Below, in pieces: positions 52,794 through 61,021 of a stretch of DNA of 64,000 bases (positions within the stretch are counted from its first letter, which is position 1; each line of letters opens with the position of its first letter). The DNA lies in NCBI RefSeq assembly GCF_009848495.1, contig NZ_WWEP01000008.1, positions 58,182-122,181 of the forward strand. Direction: 5' to 3'. A program made the translations under genes and the position numbers. Source of the stretch: Flavobacterium sp. MK4S-17 (lineage in GTDB: Bacteria; Bacteroidota; Bacteroidia; Flavobacteriales; Flavobacteriaceae). The notes under the pieces are model-generated. The model saw nothing but the letters and a program-made list of their open reading frames with translations. It was not told the DNA's origin and searched no databases.

Positions 52794-52834
52794 AAGGTAT
52801 GAAAGTGTGAGTAAATATACACTTTCAATACCTT
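52794..52834 (+). promoter_or_regulatory. Intra-operon stem-loop between exbB and exbD
   Basis: AAGGTATGAAAGTGT (52794-52808) pairs with ACACTTTCAATACCTT (52819-52834) through 15 base pairs with one bulged A; loop 10 nt. No T-run follows, so it is not a normal terminator. It probably shapes mRNA processing or stability. Confidence 0.75.
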
Positions 52835-52858
52835 GGTTATAAGCTAATAAAAAGTATA

Positions 52859-53473
52859 ATGGCTAAAGTTAAAGTATCGAGAAGAAGTACAAGGATTGAC
52901 ATGACCGCAATGTGTGATGTGGCTTTCCTTTTGCTTTCATTCTTTATTATGACTGCTACTGCTAAGATGCCTGAGCCGCATCCTGTGGAAACACCTGCCT
53001 CTACTGTGCAAACCAAGCTGCCGGATGAAAACCTGGCAACTATAACAGTGGGCGATGAAAAAGTGTTTTTTACAGTGCTGGGTAAAGAGGTGCGTAGGGA
53101 AACGCTTAAAAAAATGGCAGACAGGTATAATGTAACCTTTACTGAACAGGAATATGAAGATTTTTCCAACATGCAGGGCTTTGGTGTGCCGCTTAATAAG
53201 TTAAGGGGGCTGCTGCAGCTTGAACCTGCTGAAAGGAATGCTGAAAATGTACAGGAAGGTATACCTTATGATTCAATAAATAACCAGCTTAAGGATTGGG
53301 TGCTTTCTGCAAGGGAAGCAGCTAAGGCTGTTGATTATAAAGACCTTGACATTGCTATAAAAGGCGATGCAGATGAGGATTATACAACGGTAAAGAGGGT
53401 TATTGATATACTGCAGGAGCAAAAGAAGAACAGGTTCTTCCTTGTTACCGGCTTAAGAGATGAAGATTTTTAA
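52859..53473 (+). CDS. exbD: Biopolymer transporter ExbD, first copy
   Basis: 204 residues. A short cytosolic N-terminus, one membrane helix (about 17-38) with the functional aspartate in 'TAMCDVAFLLLSFFIM', and a periplasmic domain. Longer than E. coli ExbD (141) because of an insertion with 'YNVTFTEQEYEDFSNMQGFG' and more. The final 'VKRVIDILQEQKKNRFFLVT' matches the ExbD C-terminal helix-strand. It couples protons through ExbB to TonB. Confidence 0.94.
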   Translation: MAKVKVSRRSTRIDMTAMCDVAFLLLSFFIMTATAKMPEPHPVETPASTVQTKLPDENLATITVGDEKVFFTVLGKEVRRETLKKMADRYNVTFTEQEYEDFSNMQGFGVPLNKLRGLLQLEPAERNAENVQEGIPYDSINNQLKDWVLSAREAAKAVDYKDLDIAIKGDADEDYTTVKRVIDILQEQKKNRFFLVTGLRDEDF

Positions 53474-53494
53474 TATTATAAAAACATAATATAA

Positions 53495-54064
53495 ATGGCA
53501 GAATTAAATACCGGCGGCGATGGTGGCAAAGGCGGCAAGGTAAGAAGTAAAAAGATGAATCCGGGGGTTGACCTTACCGCGATGGTGGATTTGGCATTCC
53601 TTTTGATTACATTCTTTATGCTTACTACATCATTGTCAAAGCCCCAGTCGATGAACCTGGCAATGCCGGATAAAGAAAAAGATCCAACTCAGGAGCAGAA
53701 TATGGATGTGCCGGACGACAGGACTATGACCATATTAATGGGTAAAGATAACTCCCTGCTTTGGTTTTTAGGACAGTTTACAGAGCCACTTGTTCCGCCA
53801 ACTGAAGCCAAATATGGTAAGGATGGTATCCGCCAGGCACTTTTACAAAGGATTGCCGGAGTTGAAGCGGCCTATAAAGGACAGACAGATAAAGACGGCA
53901 AACAACCGGGATTGATAGTTATTATTAAACCAAGCGATAAAACCAACTATAAAAACCTGGTTGATATACTTGATGAAATGGCAATTACCAATGTACAGCT
54001 TTATGCTATTGGTGATATATCAGAACCTGAAATTCAACTGTTAGAGGAAAAAGGAATGTATTAA
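53495..54064 (+). CDS. exbD: Biopolymer transporter ExbD, second copy
   Basis: 189 residues. N-terminal glycine/lysine-rich stretch, then a membrane helix with the conserved aspartate ('LTAMVDLAFLLITFFML') and a periplasmic domain ending 'NLVDILDEMAITNVQLYAIG'. Clearly homologous to the first copy but diverged, suggesting a hetero-dimer or two specialised subunits; Bacteroidota often have two ExbD genes in this operon. 21 bp downstream of the first copy. Confidence 0.94.
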   Translation: MAELNTGGDGGKGGKVRSKKMNPGVDLTAMVDLAFLLITFFMLTTSLSKPQSMNLAMPDKEKDPTQEQNMDVPDDRTMTILMGKDNSLLWFLGQFTEPLVPPTEAKYGKDGIRQALLQRIAGVEAAYKGQTDKDGKQPGLIVIIKPSDKTNYKNLVDILDEMAITNVQLYAIGDISEPEIQLLEEKGMY

Positions 54065-54096
54065 TTCCTTTAGCTGCTAACCAAAATATAAGGATT

Positions 54097-54930
54097 ATGT
54101 CAAAGTTAAACATATATGATAAAGAGTGGAATGATATGGTGTTTGAAGGCCGTAACAAAAGTTATGGTGCCTACAAACTTCGTACAGAAAATACAAAAAC
54201 CACTTTTAAAGCTTTATTCATAGGTGCTTTGCTTTTCGTGGCTATTGTAGGAATACCTAAAATATACGAAGCAGTAAATTCACTTGTGGCTAAAAAAGAG
54301 CCGGAATCGCTTGATAAGGTTATACAGGTTGTAGATTTACCGCCTCCGCCTAAAGAAGAGCTTCCGCCGCCACCGCCACCGCCACCGGTACAGGAGCAAA
54401 GGCAGGCACCAAAATCTTTGGTTGAAGAGGTTAAGTTTAAGCCGCTTGAAGTAAAGAAAAAAGAAGAAGTGGTTGAAGAACCGCCAAGGACTGAACAGTT
54501 TAAAGAAGCTGACCCAAGCTCCAGGAATGCTGAAGCAAGCCCTACGGGAGATATTAATATTGGTGTGCCTGCAGGTGACCTTGATAAAGGTGTGGAACCT
54601 ATAGATAACAGTATTTATAATTCAGCAGGGTTACAGGTTCAGCCGGAGTTTCCTGGTGGTATGAAAGCATTTTACGAATATGTAAACAAAAATTTCAGGA
54701 TACCAGATATAGACCAGAATATGACTGCAAGGATTTACGTTTCTTTCGTTGTTGAAAAAGACGGCAGCCTTTCAGCTATTAAGGTTTTAAGGGATCCTGG
54801 ATATGGAATGGGTAAAGAAGCCGAGCGTGTATTAAAATCGCTTAAGAAAAAATGGCAGCCGGGTGTACAAAACGGTAAGCCTGTCAGGGCATCTTTCAAC
54901 CTTCCTATTACTATAAACATAAGGTCGTAG
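54097..54930 (+). CDS. tonB: Energy transducer TonB
   Basis: 277 residues. Cytosolic N-terminus 'MVFEGRNKSYGAYKLR' typical of Bacteroidota TonB, a membrane helix (about 44-62, 'LFIGALLFVAIVGI'), a proline-rich stretch beginning at about 84 ('PPPPKEELPPPPPPPP'), a charged linker, and the TonB C-terminal domain (about 190-277, 'PEFPGGMKAFYEYVNKNFRI' to 'GKPVRASFNLPITINIRS'). It transmits energy to outer-membrane receptors. Confidence 0.95.
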   Translation: MSKLNIYDKEWNDMVFEGRNKSYGAYKLRTENTKTTFKALFIGALLFVAIVGIPKIYEAVNSLVAKKEPESLDKVIQVVDLPPPPKEELPPPPPPPPVQEQRQAPKSLVEEVKFKPLEVKKKEEVVEEPPRTEQFKEADPSSRNAEASPTGDINIGVPAGDLDKGVEPIDNSIYNSAGLQVQPEFPGGMKAFYEYVNKNFRIPDIDQNMTARIYVSFVVEKDGSLSAIKVLRDPGYGMGKEAERVLKSLKKKWQPGVQNGKPVRASFNLPITINIRS

Positions 54931-55187
54931 TGACGAAACAGAGGATGTTTTCACAAAGAAATTCCCATAACAACAAGCAGAAATCGCCCGTACAGCGATT
55001 TCTGTTCGTTTTTGGTATGGTCTTCTTTTTAATGTATCTGGTGCTTGGCCTAATGATTATTTTCTGGAAGGAAATACCATTGGCTATATCACCTGCGGGA
55101 AGATATACATTTGGCGGCCTGCTAATTATATATTCTTTTATAAGATTTGTAAGGTTGCTTAATAAAAACAAAGAGAATAATGAATAA
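54930..55187 (+). CDS. Small two-helix membrane protein in the Ton operon
   Basis: 85 residues starting at GTG, which overlaps the tonB stop by one base (TAGTG); an ATG at 54945 is an alternative. Basic N-terminus ('RNSHNNKQKSPVQRF'), then two hydrophobic helices (about 26-46 and 52-72) and a charged tail ('RFVRLLNKNKENNE'). It overlaps the next gene by 8 nt, so it is translated in the same chain. Not a named family that I recognise. Confidence 0.72.
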   Translation: MTKQRMFSQRNSHNNKQKSPVQRFLFVFGMVFFLMYLVLGLMIIFWKEIPLAISPAGRYTFGGLLIIYSFIRFVRLLNKNKENNE

Positions 55188-56109
55188 ATTAGTTATTGCT
55201 TTGGCAGGCATATTCTTTTTAATTTCCTGCAGGAATGATAAGAAAGCAGAGGATAAGCCTGTAGAGGAAACACTTACCTCCGGTAGTATAGTTTTACTTA
55301 CCGACAATACTCTTCAGCCTATTGTTGATGATGTGCTTACCATTTTTCACAGTGTGTATGACAGGGCGAATATCAAACAGATTAATAAGGATGAGGCAGA
55401 AATTATAAACCTGCTGTCAAAAGATAGTGCAGCTGTAGCTGTGTTACCTAGAAAACTTACTGCTGAAGAAGAAAATCACTTTCTTAAAAGAAAGATTACA
55501 CCCCGTATCAGCCAGTTTGGCTTTGATGCTGTTGCACTTATAACCAATAAACAATCTACCGATACTATTATAAACCTTGAGGATATTTATAATATTCTGC
55601 GGGGTAATGAATCATCATTGAAAAGTAAACTGGTTTTTGATAATCCTAGTTCCAGTACTGTACAATACCTGCTGGCTAAAGCAGGCGTTACAAAAGTCCC
55701 GGAAAGGAATATCTACTCTTTACAATCAACCGAAGAGGTTGTAAAATATGTTCATGACAATAAAGATGTTGTGGGTATAATTGGGCTTAACTGGCTGTTG
55801 CAGCCCCCAGCTTCCCTGTCCGAATATGTAGAAAATATTAAGGTTATGGGAGTAAAAAATGTTAAAGCAGAAGAAAATTCGGATAAATACTATAAACCCA
55901 GTCAGCGTAACCTGGGCCTGGGATTATACCCCTTAACGCGCAGCCTGTATGTGTTAAATTACCAGGGCAAAAATGGTTTAGGCATGGGTTTTGCCACATA
56001 CATAGGGGGTACTGAAGGACAGCGTATAATTTTAAAATCAGGCTTATTGCCGGTTATGATCCCTACCCGGGAAATAGCTGTCCGCAAAGAATTAGAAACT
56101 ACTGAATAA
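55180..56109 (+). CDS. PstS-like substrate-binding lipoprotein
   Basis: 309 residues with a lipobox ('FFLISC', Cys17). The fold pattern 'GSIVLLTDNTLQPIVDDVL', 'KDSAAVAVLPRKLTAEEE', 'FGFDAVALITNKQSTDTI' and 'RNLGLGLYPLTRSLYVLNYQ' is that of periplasmic phosphate-binding proteins of the PstS family. The partner pstABC genes are not here. Its place in the Ton operon suggests a different or moonlighting role; phosphate binding is only inferred from the family. Confidence 0.83.
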   Translation: MNKLVIALAGIFFLISCRNDKKAEDKPVEETLTSGSIVLLTDNTLQPIVDDVLTIFHSVYDRANIKQINKDEAEIINLLSKDSAAVAVLPRKLTAEEENHFLKRKITPRISQFGFDAVALITNKQSTDTIINLEDIYNILRGNESSLKSKLVFDNPSSSTVQYLLAKAGVTKVPERNIYSLQSTEEVVKYVHDNKDVVGIIGLNWLLQPPASLSEYVENIKVMGVKNVKAEENSDKYYKPSQRNLGLGLYPLTRSLYVLNYQGKNGLGMGFATYIGGTEGQRIILKSGLLPVMIPTREIAVRKELETTE

Positions 56110-56118
56110 TTAATATAA

Positions 56119-56133
56119 AAAAAGGAGATTGAA
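56119..56133 (+). promoter_or_regulatory. Shine-Dalgarno-like site of the TPR gene
   Basis: AAAAAAAGGAGATTGAA precedes the ATG at 56134; AGGAG is at 56125-56129, a near-ideal distance. Such sites are rare in this phylum, whose ribosomes mostly hide the anti-Shine-Dalgarno. Confidence 0.6.
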
Positions 56134-57828
56134 ATGAAACAAGTAAAATTCCTTGGTTTATCATTATTGTTAGCCACTGCAGTAAGCGCCCAAAGCGTTG
56201 ATGAGGCTAAAAAGGCTATAGATGCCGAACAATACCAAAAAGCCAAAAACACCTTAAAAAAACTAATTACTGAAAACCCGGATGAAGGAAAAAATTATTT
56301 TCTTATGGGCGATGTATATTTAAAACAAAGCGAGCCGGATTCCGCACTTTTTTACTTTAGTAAAGGTAAAAATGTAAAAAGGGATGCAGAATACAATACC
56401 ATAGGGCTTGGCCATATAGACCTAAATAATGGCAATGCCGCGGCAGCAAATGCAAAGTTTAAAGCTGTTGAAGATGATTTAAGAAGAAAAGATGTTGACC
56501 AGCTTATATATATAGGCCGTGCTTACATTGAATCGGAAAATCCAGATTACAAAAAAGCAATTGCCGTTTTGAATAAGGCAATTGAAAAAGACGATAAAAA
56601 TGCTCAGGCTTACCTTAGCTTAGGTGATGCTTATTATGGCGACAGGAACCAAAATGAAGCTTACAGGGCTTACCGTAATGCTTTCCAATTGGATAATTCT
56701 GTATTGAGGGCTAAGCTTCAGCTTGGCGTTATTACCAAAAATACGAGGGCTGCTTTTCCTGAAGCTGTTAAAGCTTTTGATGCTATTATAGCTACTAATC
56801 CTAATTATGGGCCTGTTTACAGGGAACTTGCCGAAACCTATTATTTATGGGCAAATACCGATACGGCAAAATACAATGAGTATATTAAAAAGGCTTTAGG
56901 CTATTATGAAAAGTATATGTCGCTTACAGATTACTCGCTTAATTCACGTATGAGGCATGCTGATTTCCTTGTATTGGCCAGGGATTATAAAGCTCTTGAA
57001 GCCGAGGCACAAAAAATGCAGCAGTTGGATAAAGTTAACCCAAGGATATTGCGTTACCTTTCTTATTCGGCATACGAAAACGGTAATTATGAAGCCAGCT
57101 TAAAAGCAATGAAGGAGTTTATGGCTAAAGTTGATGCTAACCGTTTAATTGCAAGGGATTATCTTTATCTTGGACTTGCAAAGCTTGCTTCAACAATCGG
57201 AACAGATGAGCAGGGAAATTCTGTTGTTACAGACCAGGTGGTTTTTGATGAAGCTATTAATGATATAAAAACAGCAGCCGAGAAGGATATTGATATTACG
57301 AATGAATTTAACGCTATCGGTAAAAAGCTGTTCTCTCAAAAACTATATGGGCCTGCCTCTGTAGTGTTTGAAGTGGCTGTATCAAATCCTGAAAACAGGA
57401 ATTTGTTTTATGACAATTTCTACCTTGCGTACTCAATTTATTTTGACCACGTAAATAAATCAGAAGAAGACAAAGCTAATAATATTGAAAGGCTTAAAAT
57501 TGCAAGCAATGCGCTTGATAAAGTAATTGAACTTTCATCTCAGGCACAGGATGCTTACCTGTACAAAGCAAGGATAAACCAAAATATAAAAACAGATGAG
57601 GCTTACCAGAAAATGGCAAAGGCTTATGATGAATATATAGCTATGGTTACTGCTTTAGGTCAGGCAGAGGTTGAAAAAAATAAGGCTAACCTTATAGAGG
57701 CTTACTCTAATGCCGGTGCTTATTATGCTGTTACTGATAAAGCCAAGGCTAAAGACTATTTTACTAAAGCTTTACAGCTTGACCCGAATGATGAATATGC
57801 TAAAAGCGAATTAAAAAGGCTGCAATAA
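56134..57828 (+). CDS. Tetratricopeptide-repeat protein, exported
   Basis: 564 residues with a signal peptide ending at VSAQ, then about ten TPR units across the length. Clear repeats include 'QKAKNTLKKLITENPDEGKN', 'KAIAVLNKAIEKDDKNAQAY', 'LSLGDAYYGDRNQNEAYRAY' and, at the end, 'KDYFTKALQLDPNDEYAKSE'. It probably forms a periplasmic scaffold for the Ton complex or the PstS-like lipoprotein upstream. Function is inferred from context. Last gene of the operon, closed by a terminator. Confidence 0.88.
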   Translation: MKQVKFLGLSLLLATAVSAQSVDEAKKAIDAEQYQKAKNTLKKLITENPDEGKNYFLMGDVYLKQSEPDSALFYFSKGKNVKRDAEYNTIGLGHIDLNNGNAAAANAKFKAVEDDLRRKDVDQLIYIGRAYIESENPDYKKAIAVLNKAIEKDDKNAQAYLSLGDAYYGDRNQNEAYRAYRNAFQLDNSVLRAKLQLGVITKNTRAAFPEAVKAFDAIIATNPNYGPVYRELAETYYLWANTDTAKYNEYIKKALGYYEKYMSLTDYSLNSRMRHADFLVLARDYKALEAEAQKMQQLDKVNPRILRYLSYSAYENGNYEASLKAMKEFMAKVDANRLIARDYLYLGLAKLASTIGTDEQGNSVVTDQVVFDEAINDIKTAAEKDIDITNEFNAIGKKLFSQKLYGPASVVFEVAVSNPENRNLFYDNFYLAYSIYFDHVNKSEEDKANNIERLKIASNALDKVIELSSQAQDAYLYKARINQNIKTDEAYQKMAKAYDEYIAMVTALGQAEVEKNKANLIEAYSNAGAYYAVTDKAKAKDYFTKALQLDPNDEYAKSELKRLQ

Positions 57829-57847
57829 TATAGCCGGATAAATTACT

Positions 57848-57874
57848 AAAGCCGCCTGCATGGGCGGCTTTTTT
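57848..57874 (+). terminator. Terminator of the Ton operon
   Basis: AAAGCCGCC (57848-57856) pairs with GGCGGCTTT around TGCATG, followed by TTTTT. Confidence 0.9.
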
Positions 57875-57904
57875 ATATCAGTAAAAAGTGTATTAATTAT
57901 ATTG

Positions 57905-57912
57905 TATCTTTG
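57905..57912 (+). promoter_or_regulatory. -7 promoter box for queE
   Basis: TATCTTTG followed by C matches TAnnTTTGC. It covers the TTG at 57910 that opens the longer frame, so the queE start must be the ATG at 57940. Confidence 0.65.
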
Positions 57913-57939
57913 CCAGCCATTTGGGTAACAGGATTTAAA

Positions 57940-58572
57940 ATGTTGAAGACGGAAATACAATTAGCAGTCGAAAAAGGAGAGATGCTTCCGCTGATGGAAG
58001 AGTTTTATACCATACAGGGTGAGGGTTTCCACACTGGTACGGCTGCTTACTTTATAAGGGTGGGCGGTTGTGATGTGGGATGCCACTGGTGTGATGTTAA
58101 GGAAAGCTGGAATGCGGAACTGCACCCGCCAACAGGCATTGCTGCTATTGCTGCCAATGCTGCAAAGTATGCCCATACCATAGTGGTTACAGGAGGAGAG
58201 CCTTTAATGTGGGATATGGCTCCGCTTACAGCTAAACTTAAAGATCATAACCTTAAAATACACATTGAAACATCAGGTGCTTATGCTTTTTCAGGCAGTT
58301 GGGACTGGATATGCCTGTCTCCAAAAAAAACAAAGCTACCTGTGGATGAAGCCTATGAAAAAGCAGATGAACTTAAGGTGATTATACATAATAAGCACGA
58401 TTTTATATTTGCCGAAGAACAGGCAGCCAAAGTAAATGATAATGCTGTTTTATTCCTTCAGCCGGAGTGGAGTAAAAAAGAACAAATGACACCATTAATT
58501 GTAGATTATGTGATGGAAAATCCAAAATGGCGTGTATCTTTACAAACGCATAAATATCTTAATATACCATAA
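57940..58572 (+). CDS. queE: 7-carboxy-7-deazaguanine synthase
   Basis: 210 residues from the ATG at 57940. A compact radical SAM enzyme: C-x3-C-x2-C in 'CDVGCHWCDV', preceded by 'FYTIQGEGFHTGTAAYFIRV', then 'VVTGGEPLMWDM' and 'IHIETSGAY'. It forms the deazaguanine ring in the queuosine (preQ0) pathway. The other queuosine genes are not in the window. The DUF2059 gene follows after 17 bp and may share the transcript. Confidence 0.94.
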   Translation: MLKTEIQLAVEKGEMLPLMEEFYTIQGEGFHTGTAAYFIRVGGCDVGCHWCDVKESWNAELHPPTGIAAIAANAAKYAHTIVVTGGEPLMWDMAPLTAKLKDHNLKIHIETSGAYAFSGSWDWICLSPKKTKLPVDEAYEKADELKVIIHNKHDFIFAEEQAAKVNDNAVLFLQPEWSKKEQMTPLIVDYVMENPKWRVSLQTHKYLNIP

Positions 58573-58589
58573 TTTAAAAAATTAACAAC

Positions 58590-59003
58590 ATGAAAAAAGT
58601 TTTACTTGCATTTGCATTTCTTTTAGTGGCACAGATTGGATCGGCACAAGCAAATTCAGAATTTAAAAAAGATGTTTTAAAGTACATTGAGCTAAGCGGT
58701 GTTGCTGCTACTTATGAAAAACTTGTTGATCAGTTTTCACAAAGCATCCCTGCCGAAAAGCAGGCTGAGTTTAAAAAGGAAATAAAAACATCTATAAACG
58801 GACTTGTTGATAAAACTGCAGACCTTTATATGAAAGAATTGAGCCACGAGGATATTAAAGCTGCAATAAAGTTTTATGAAAGCCCTTCTGGCAAGAAAAT
58901 AAGTGCACTTACACAATCTGATTCATTTATGGAGAAAGCACAAAGCCTTGGACAGGAGTGGGGTATGAGTGTTCAGGGAATAATGATGAAATACATGCAG
59001 TAA
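58590..59003 (+). CDS. DUF2059 domain-containing exported protein
   Basis: 137 residues with a signal peptide ending at SAQA. The rest is helical: 'YIELSGVAATYEKLVDQFSQ', 'YMKELSHEDIKAAIKFYESP' and 'GKKISALTQSDSFMEKAQSL'. The 'ELSxEDIKAAIxFYESPxGKK' pattern is the DUF2059 signature. Periplasmic; function unknown. Probably co-transcribed with queE, though no functional link is apparent. Confidence 0.88.
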   Translation: MKKVLLAFAFLLVAQIGSAQANSEFKKDVLKYIELSGVAATYEKLVDQFSQSIPAEKQAEFKKEIKTSINGLVDKTADLYMKELSHEDIKAAIKFYESPSGKKISALTQSDSFMEKAQSLGQEWGMSVQGIMMKYMQ

Positions 59004-59016
59004 TAGTAATACTGAT

Positions 59017-59046
59017 AAAAAAGCCGGCATTAATGCCGGCTTTTTT
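59017..59046. terminator. Bidirectional terminator between DUF2059 and methyltransferase genes
   Basis: AAAAAAGCCGGCAT pairs perfectly with ATGCCGGCTTTTTT around TA. It serves both convergent genes. Confidence 0.93.
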
Positions 59047-59049
59047 GTT

Positions 59050-59757
59050 TTATAAGGTTAAGGAGGCCAGGTAATCATAATGGCTGCCCTCCATAATGAG
59101 CCTGCATTTTAGCCCGTTGGCATAGGCTGCATTCTGTAGGGTGTTATAATCAATGTACATCCAGTTAAAAGGTTCTTCTGTTTCACCTTTATAGCTTACT
59201 TTAAATTCTACCTCTCCATAATAGCTTGTGTCAGCAGGTATCCATTTTCCACCATCTTCATCTTCGTCAAACATATATATAATGTCTGATGAATCAAGTA
59301 ATATTTTGCCGCCGGTATTTAAAAGCGATTTGAGTTTTTGCAAAAAGGCAGTAAGGTTATTAAGCCTGCCGCACATTCCGGCACCATTCATTAATAAAAG
59401 TATGGTGTCAAATTTTTCATCTTCAATGGCCATTACATTTAAGCAGCGGGCATCTTTAATGCCCCGAAGCTTGCAGGTTTCAATGGCGTTAGCAGATATA
59501 TCTATAGCGGTAACATCCATTTTCTTCTCATTTTGCAGGTACAGGCTATGGCTGCCGGCCCCACAACCTACATCAAGTACCCGCCCTGTACAAAGGTTTA
59601 AGGCTTTTTGTTCAATAGCCGGCATTTCTTTAAAATTCCTGAAAAGGTAGGCTACACTCATTTCATCTGCTTCAGATATAGAAGTTTCGGTTATAAGGTT
59701 TTCAGGGTTGTTGCCGGTTTGATAATCCAGCATGGCTTTGCCAAAAAGGTCTTTCAT
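59050..59757 (-). CDS. Class I SAM-dependent methyltransferase
   Basis: 235 residues. SAM motif I 'VLDVGCGAGSHSLYLQ' is textbook; 'VTAIDISANAIETCKLRGIK' is motif II, 'FDTILLLMNGAGMCGRLNNL' and 'LLNTGGKILLDSSDIIYMFD' follow. The substrate is unknown. The C-terminal part ('EEPFNWMYIDYNTLQNAA') resembles small-molecule methyltransferases of Bacteroidota. Cytosolic, apparently monocistronic. Confidence 0.88.
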   Translation of the reverse strand: MKDLFGKAMLDYQTGNNPENLITETSISEADEMSVAYLFRNFKEMPAIEQKALNLCTGRVLDVGCGAGSHSLYLQNEKKMDVTAIDISANAIETCKLRGIKDARCLNVMAIEDEKFDTILLLMNGAGMCGRLNNLTAFLQKLKSLLNTGGKILLDSSDIIYMFDEDEDGGKWIPADTSYYGEVEFKVSYKGETEEPFNWMYIDYNTLQNAAYANGLKCRLIMEGSHYDYLASLTL

Positions 59758-59793
59758 GTTTTATTAAAGTTTAATTACTACCAAAGTAAAACT

Positions 59794-59801
59794 TACCTTT
59801 G
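59794..59801 (+). promoter_or_regulatory. -7 promoter box for the cysteine-cluster gene
   Basis: TACCTTTG followed by C matches TAnnTTTGC; leader about 15 nt to the GTG at 59820. Confidence 0.6.
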
Positions 59802-59819
59802 CAATAAAATAAGGTTAAG

Positions 59820-60314
59820 GTGGAGCAGATTTTAAATAACCTTGGCAGGATGGCCAAAGATAAGCATAACGAGAACAAAAAATTTTTTGACAGGCTGAAA
59901 AAGAAAACGCCTAAAAATTTAGATTACGTTATGCAGGAACTGCATGAAAATGAGTTTAAAAAAACGGATTGCCTGAAATGTGCCAATTGCTGTAAAACTA
60001 CAGGGCCACTATTTACTACTGTTGATATTGAAAGGATAGCAAAACATTTAAGGATGAAGCCGCAGCAGTTTACAGATAAGTACCTGCGCATAGATGAAGA
60101 TAATGATTATGTACTGCAAAACCTGCCATGTAATTTTTTGGACGCAGAAAATTATTGCCTTATTTATGATGTGCGCCCAAAAGCGTGCCGCGAGTTCCCG
60201 CACACTGACAGGAAGAAGTTTCAGCAGATAAGTAACCTTACCTTAAAAAATGTTGCCATTTGCCCTGCTGCCTATAACATTGTAGAAGAAATGAAAAAGA
60301 AATTGCCGATATGA
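59820..60314 (+). CDS. YkgJ family cysteine cluster protein
   Basis: 164 residues starting at GTG (MEQILNNLGRMAKDKH). Cysteines in 'CLKCANCCKTTGPLF' and 'CNFLDAENYCLIYDVRPKAC' match the YkgJ/CxxCxxCC family, presumed to bind zinc or an Fe-S cluster. 'REFPHTDRKKFQQIS' is also typical. Function unknown. The stop overlaps the next start (ATGA), so these two genes form a coupled pair. Confidence 0.87.
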   Translation: MEQILNNLGRMAKDKHNENKKFFDRLKKKTPKNLDYVMQELHENEFKKTDCLKCANCCKTTGPLFTTVDIERIAKHLRMKPQQFTDKYLRIDEDNDYVLQNLPCNFLDAENYCLIYDVRPKACREFPHTDRKKFQQISNLTLKNVAICPAAYNIVEEMKKKLPI

Positions 60315-60715
60315 GATACCGCAGCAAAATTGACTGGTGGCTGTTGCTGATTGTATTCATTCCTATGGGGTGGCCGGTGATTGAAGGCATTATAACGGGT
60401 GATTTAACACTTACACTTATTTTTATCGTGGCAAATGCCCTGCTTGTTTGGATGTTTGCCAGCACATATTATACTATTAATGGCAATATGCTGATAATTC
60501 GTTGTGGCTTTTTCGGGAGGCAGAAAATTGCCATAGGTGATATAACCTGTGTAAAAACGACAAGCAATCCGCTTAGTGCACCTGCATTATCATTAAAAAG
60601 GCTGGAAATAAAATATGGCAGGAATTATGACTATGCCCTTGTATCACCTGTCCGTAAAGACGAATTTGTTGAACACCTGCTTAAAATTAATCCTGATATA
60701 CAGGTAACTATTTAG
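60311..60715 (+). CDS. PH domain-containing membrane protein (bPH_4/YyaB-like)
   Basis: 134 residues. Two membrane helices at the N-terminus (about 9-28 and 35-52), then a small bacterial PH-like domain with 'YYTINGNMLIIRCGFFGRQK' and 'IGDITCVKTTSNPLSAPALS'. The 'RLEIKYG..DYALVSPVRKDEF' segment is typical of these proteins. Function unknown. Coupled to the cysteine-cluster gene by a 4-nt overlap. Confidence 0.8.
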   Translation: MRYRSKIDWWLLLIVFIPMGWPVIEGIITGDLTLTLIFIVANALLVWMFASTYYTINGNMLIIRCGFFGRQKIAIGDITCVKTTSNPLSAPALSLKRLEIKYGRNYDYALVSPVRKDEFVEHLLKINPDIQVTI

Positions 60716-60766
60716 CAATACTGGTATTTCGTTTTTTTGTAGATTTAACCGTTAAATTTTTATCGG

Positions 60767-61021
60767 ATGAAAACCATAAAAAGGCTGTTTGTTATATATA
60801 TACTTTCGCTTATTATAGCTTCGGCAGTATTATTTATAAACCGGGATATTGTAGTTTCCGGGTGGGATGATAAATTGTTTGAAGTAGCCTTTTTATCATT
60901 ACCGGTATTTGTAGTTTTATTATTGCTTTATACAATAAGCAAGATATTGCTGAAAACTTCCAGGGCGATACAAAATAAAAATAAAAGGCCTTCCCGACCG
61001 GAAGACCTTAATAAACTGTAA
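60767..61021 (+). CDS. Small two-helix membrane protein, unknown function
   Basis: 84 residues. Two membrane helices (about 8-25 and 41-59) flank a short acidic loop, with a basic tail 'QNKNKRPSRPEDLNKL'. No family recognised. It starts 50 bp after the PH-domain gene; TAGATTTA nearby is a weak promoter candidate. The stop codon abuts that of the helical protein on the other strand. Confidence 0.6.
   Translation: MKTIKRLFVIYILSLIIASAVLFINRDIVVSGWDDKLFEVAFLSLPVFVVLLLLYTISKILLKTSRAIQNKNKRPSRPEDLNKL

Noticed and set aside
57910..57939. TTG start of queE at 57910
   Set aside because: The codon is part of the TATCTTTG promoter box.
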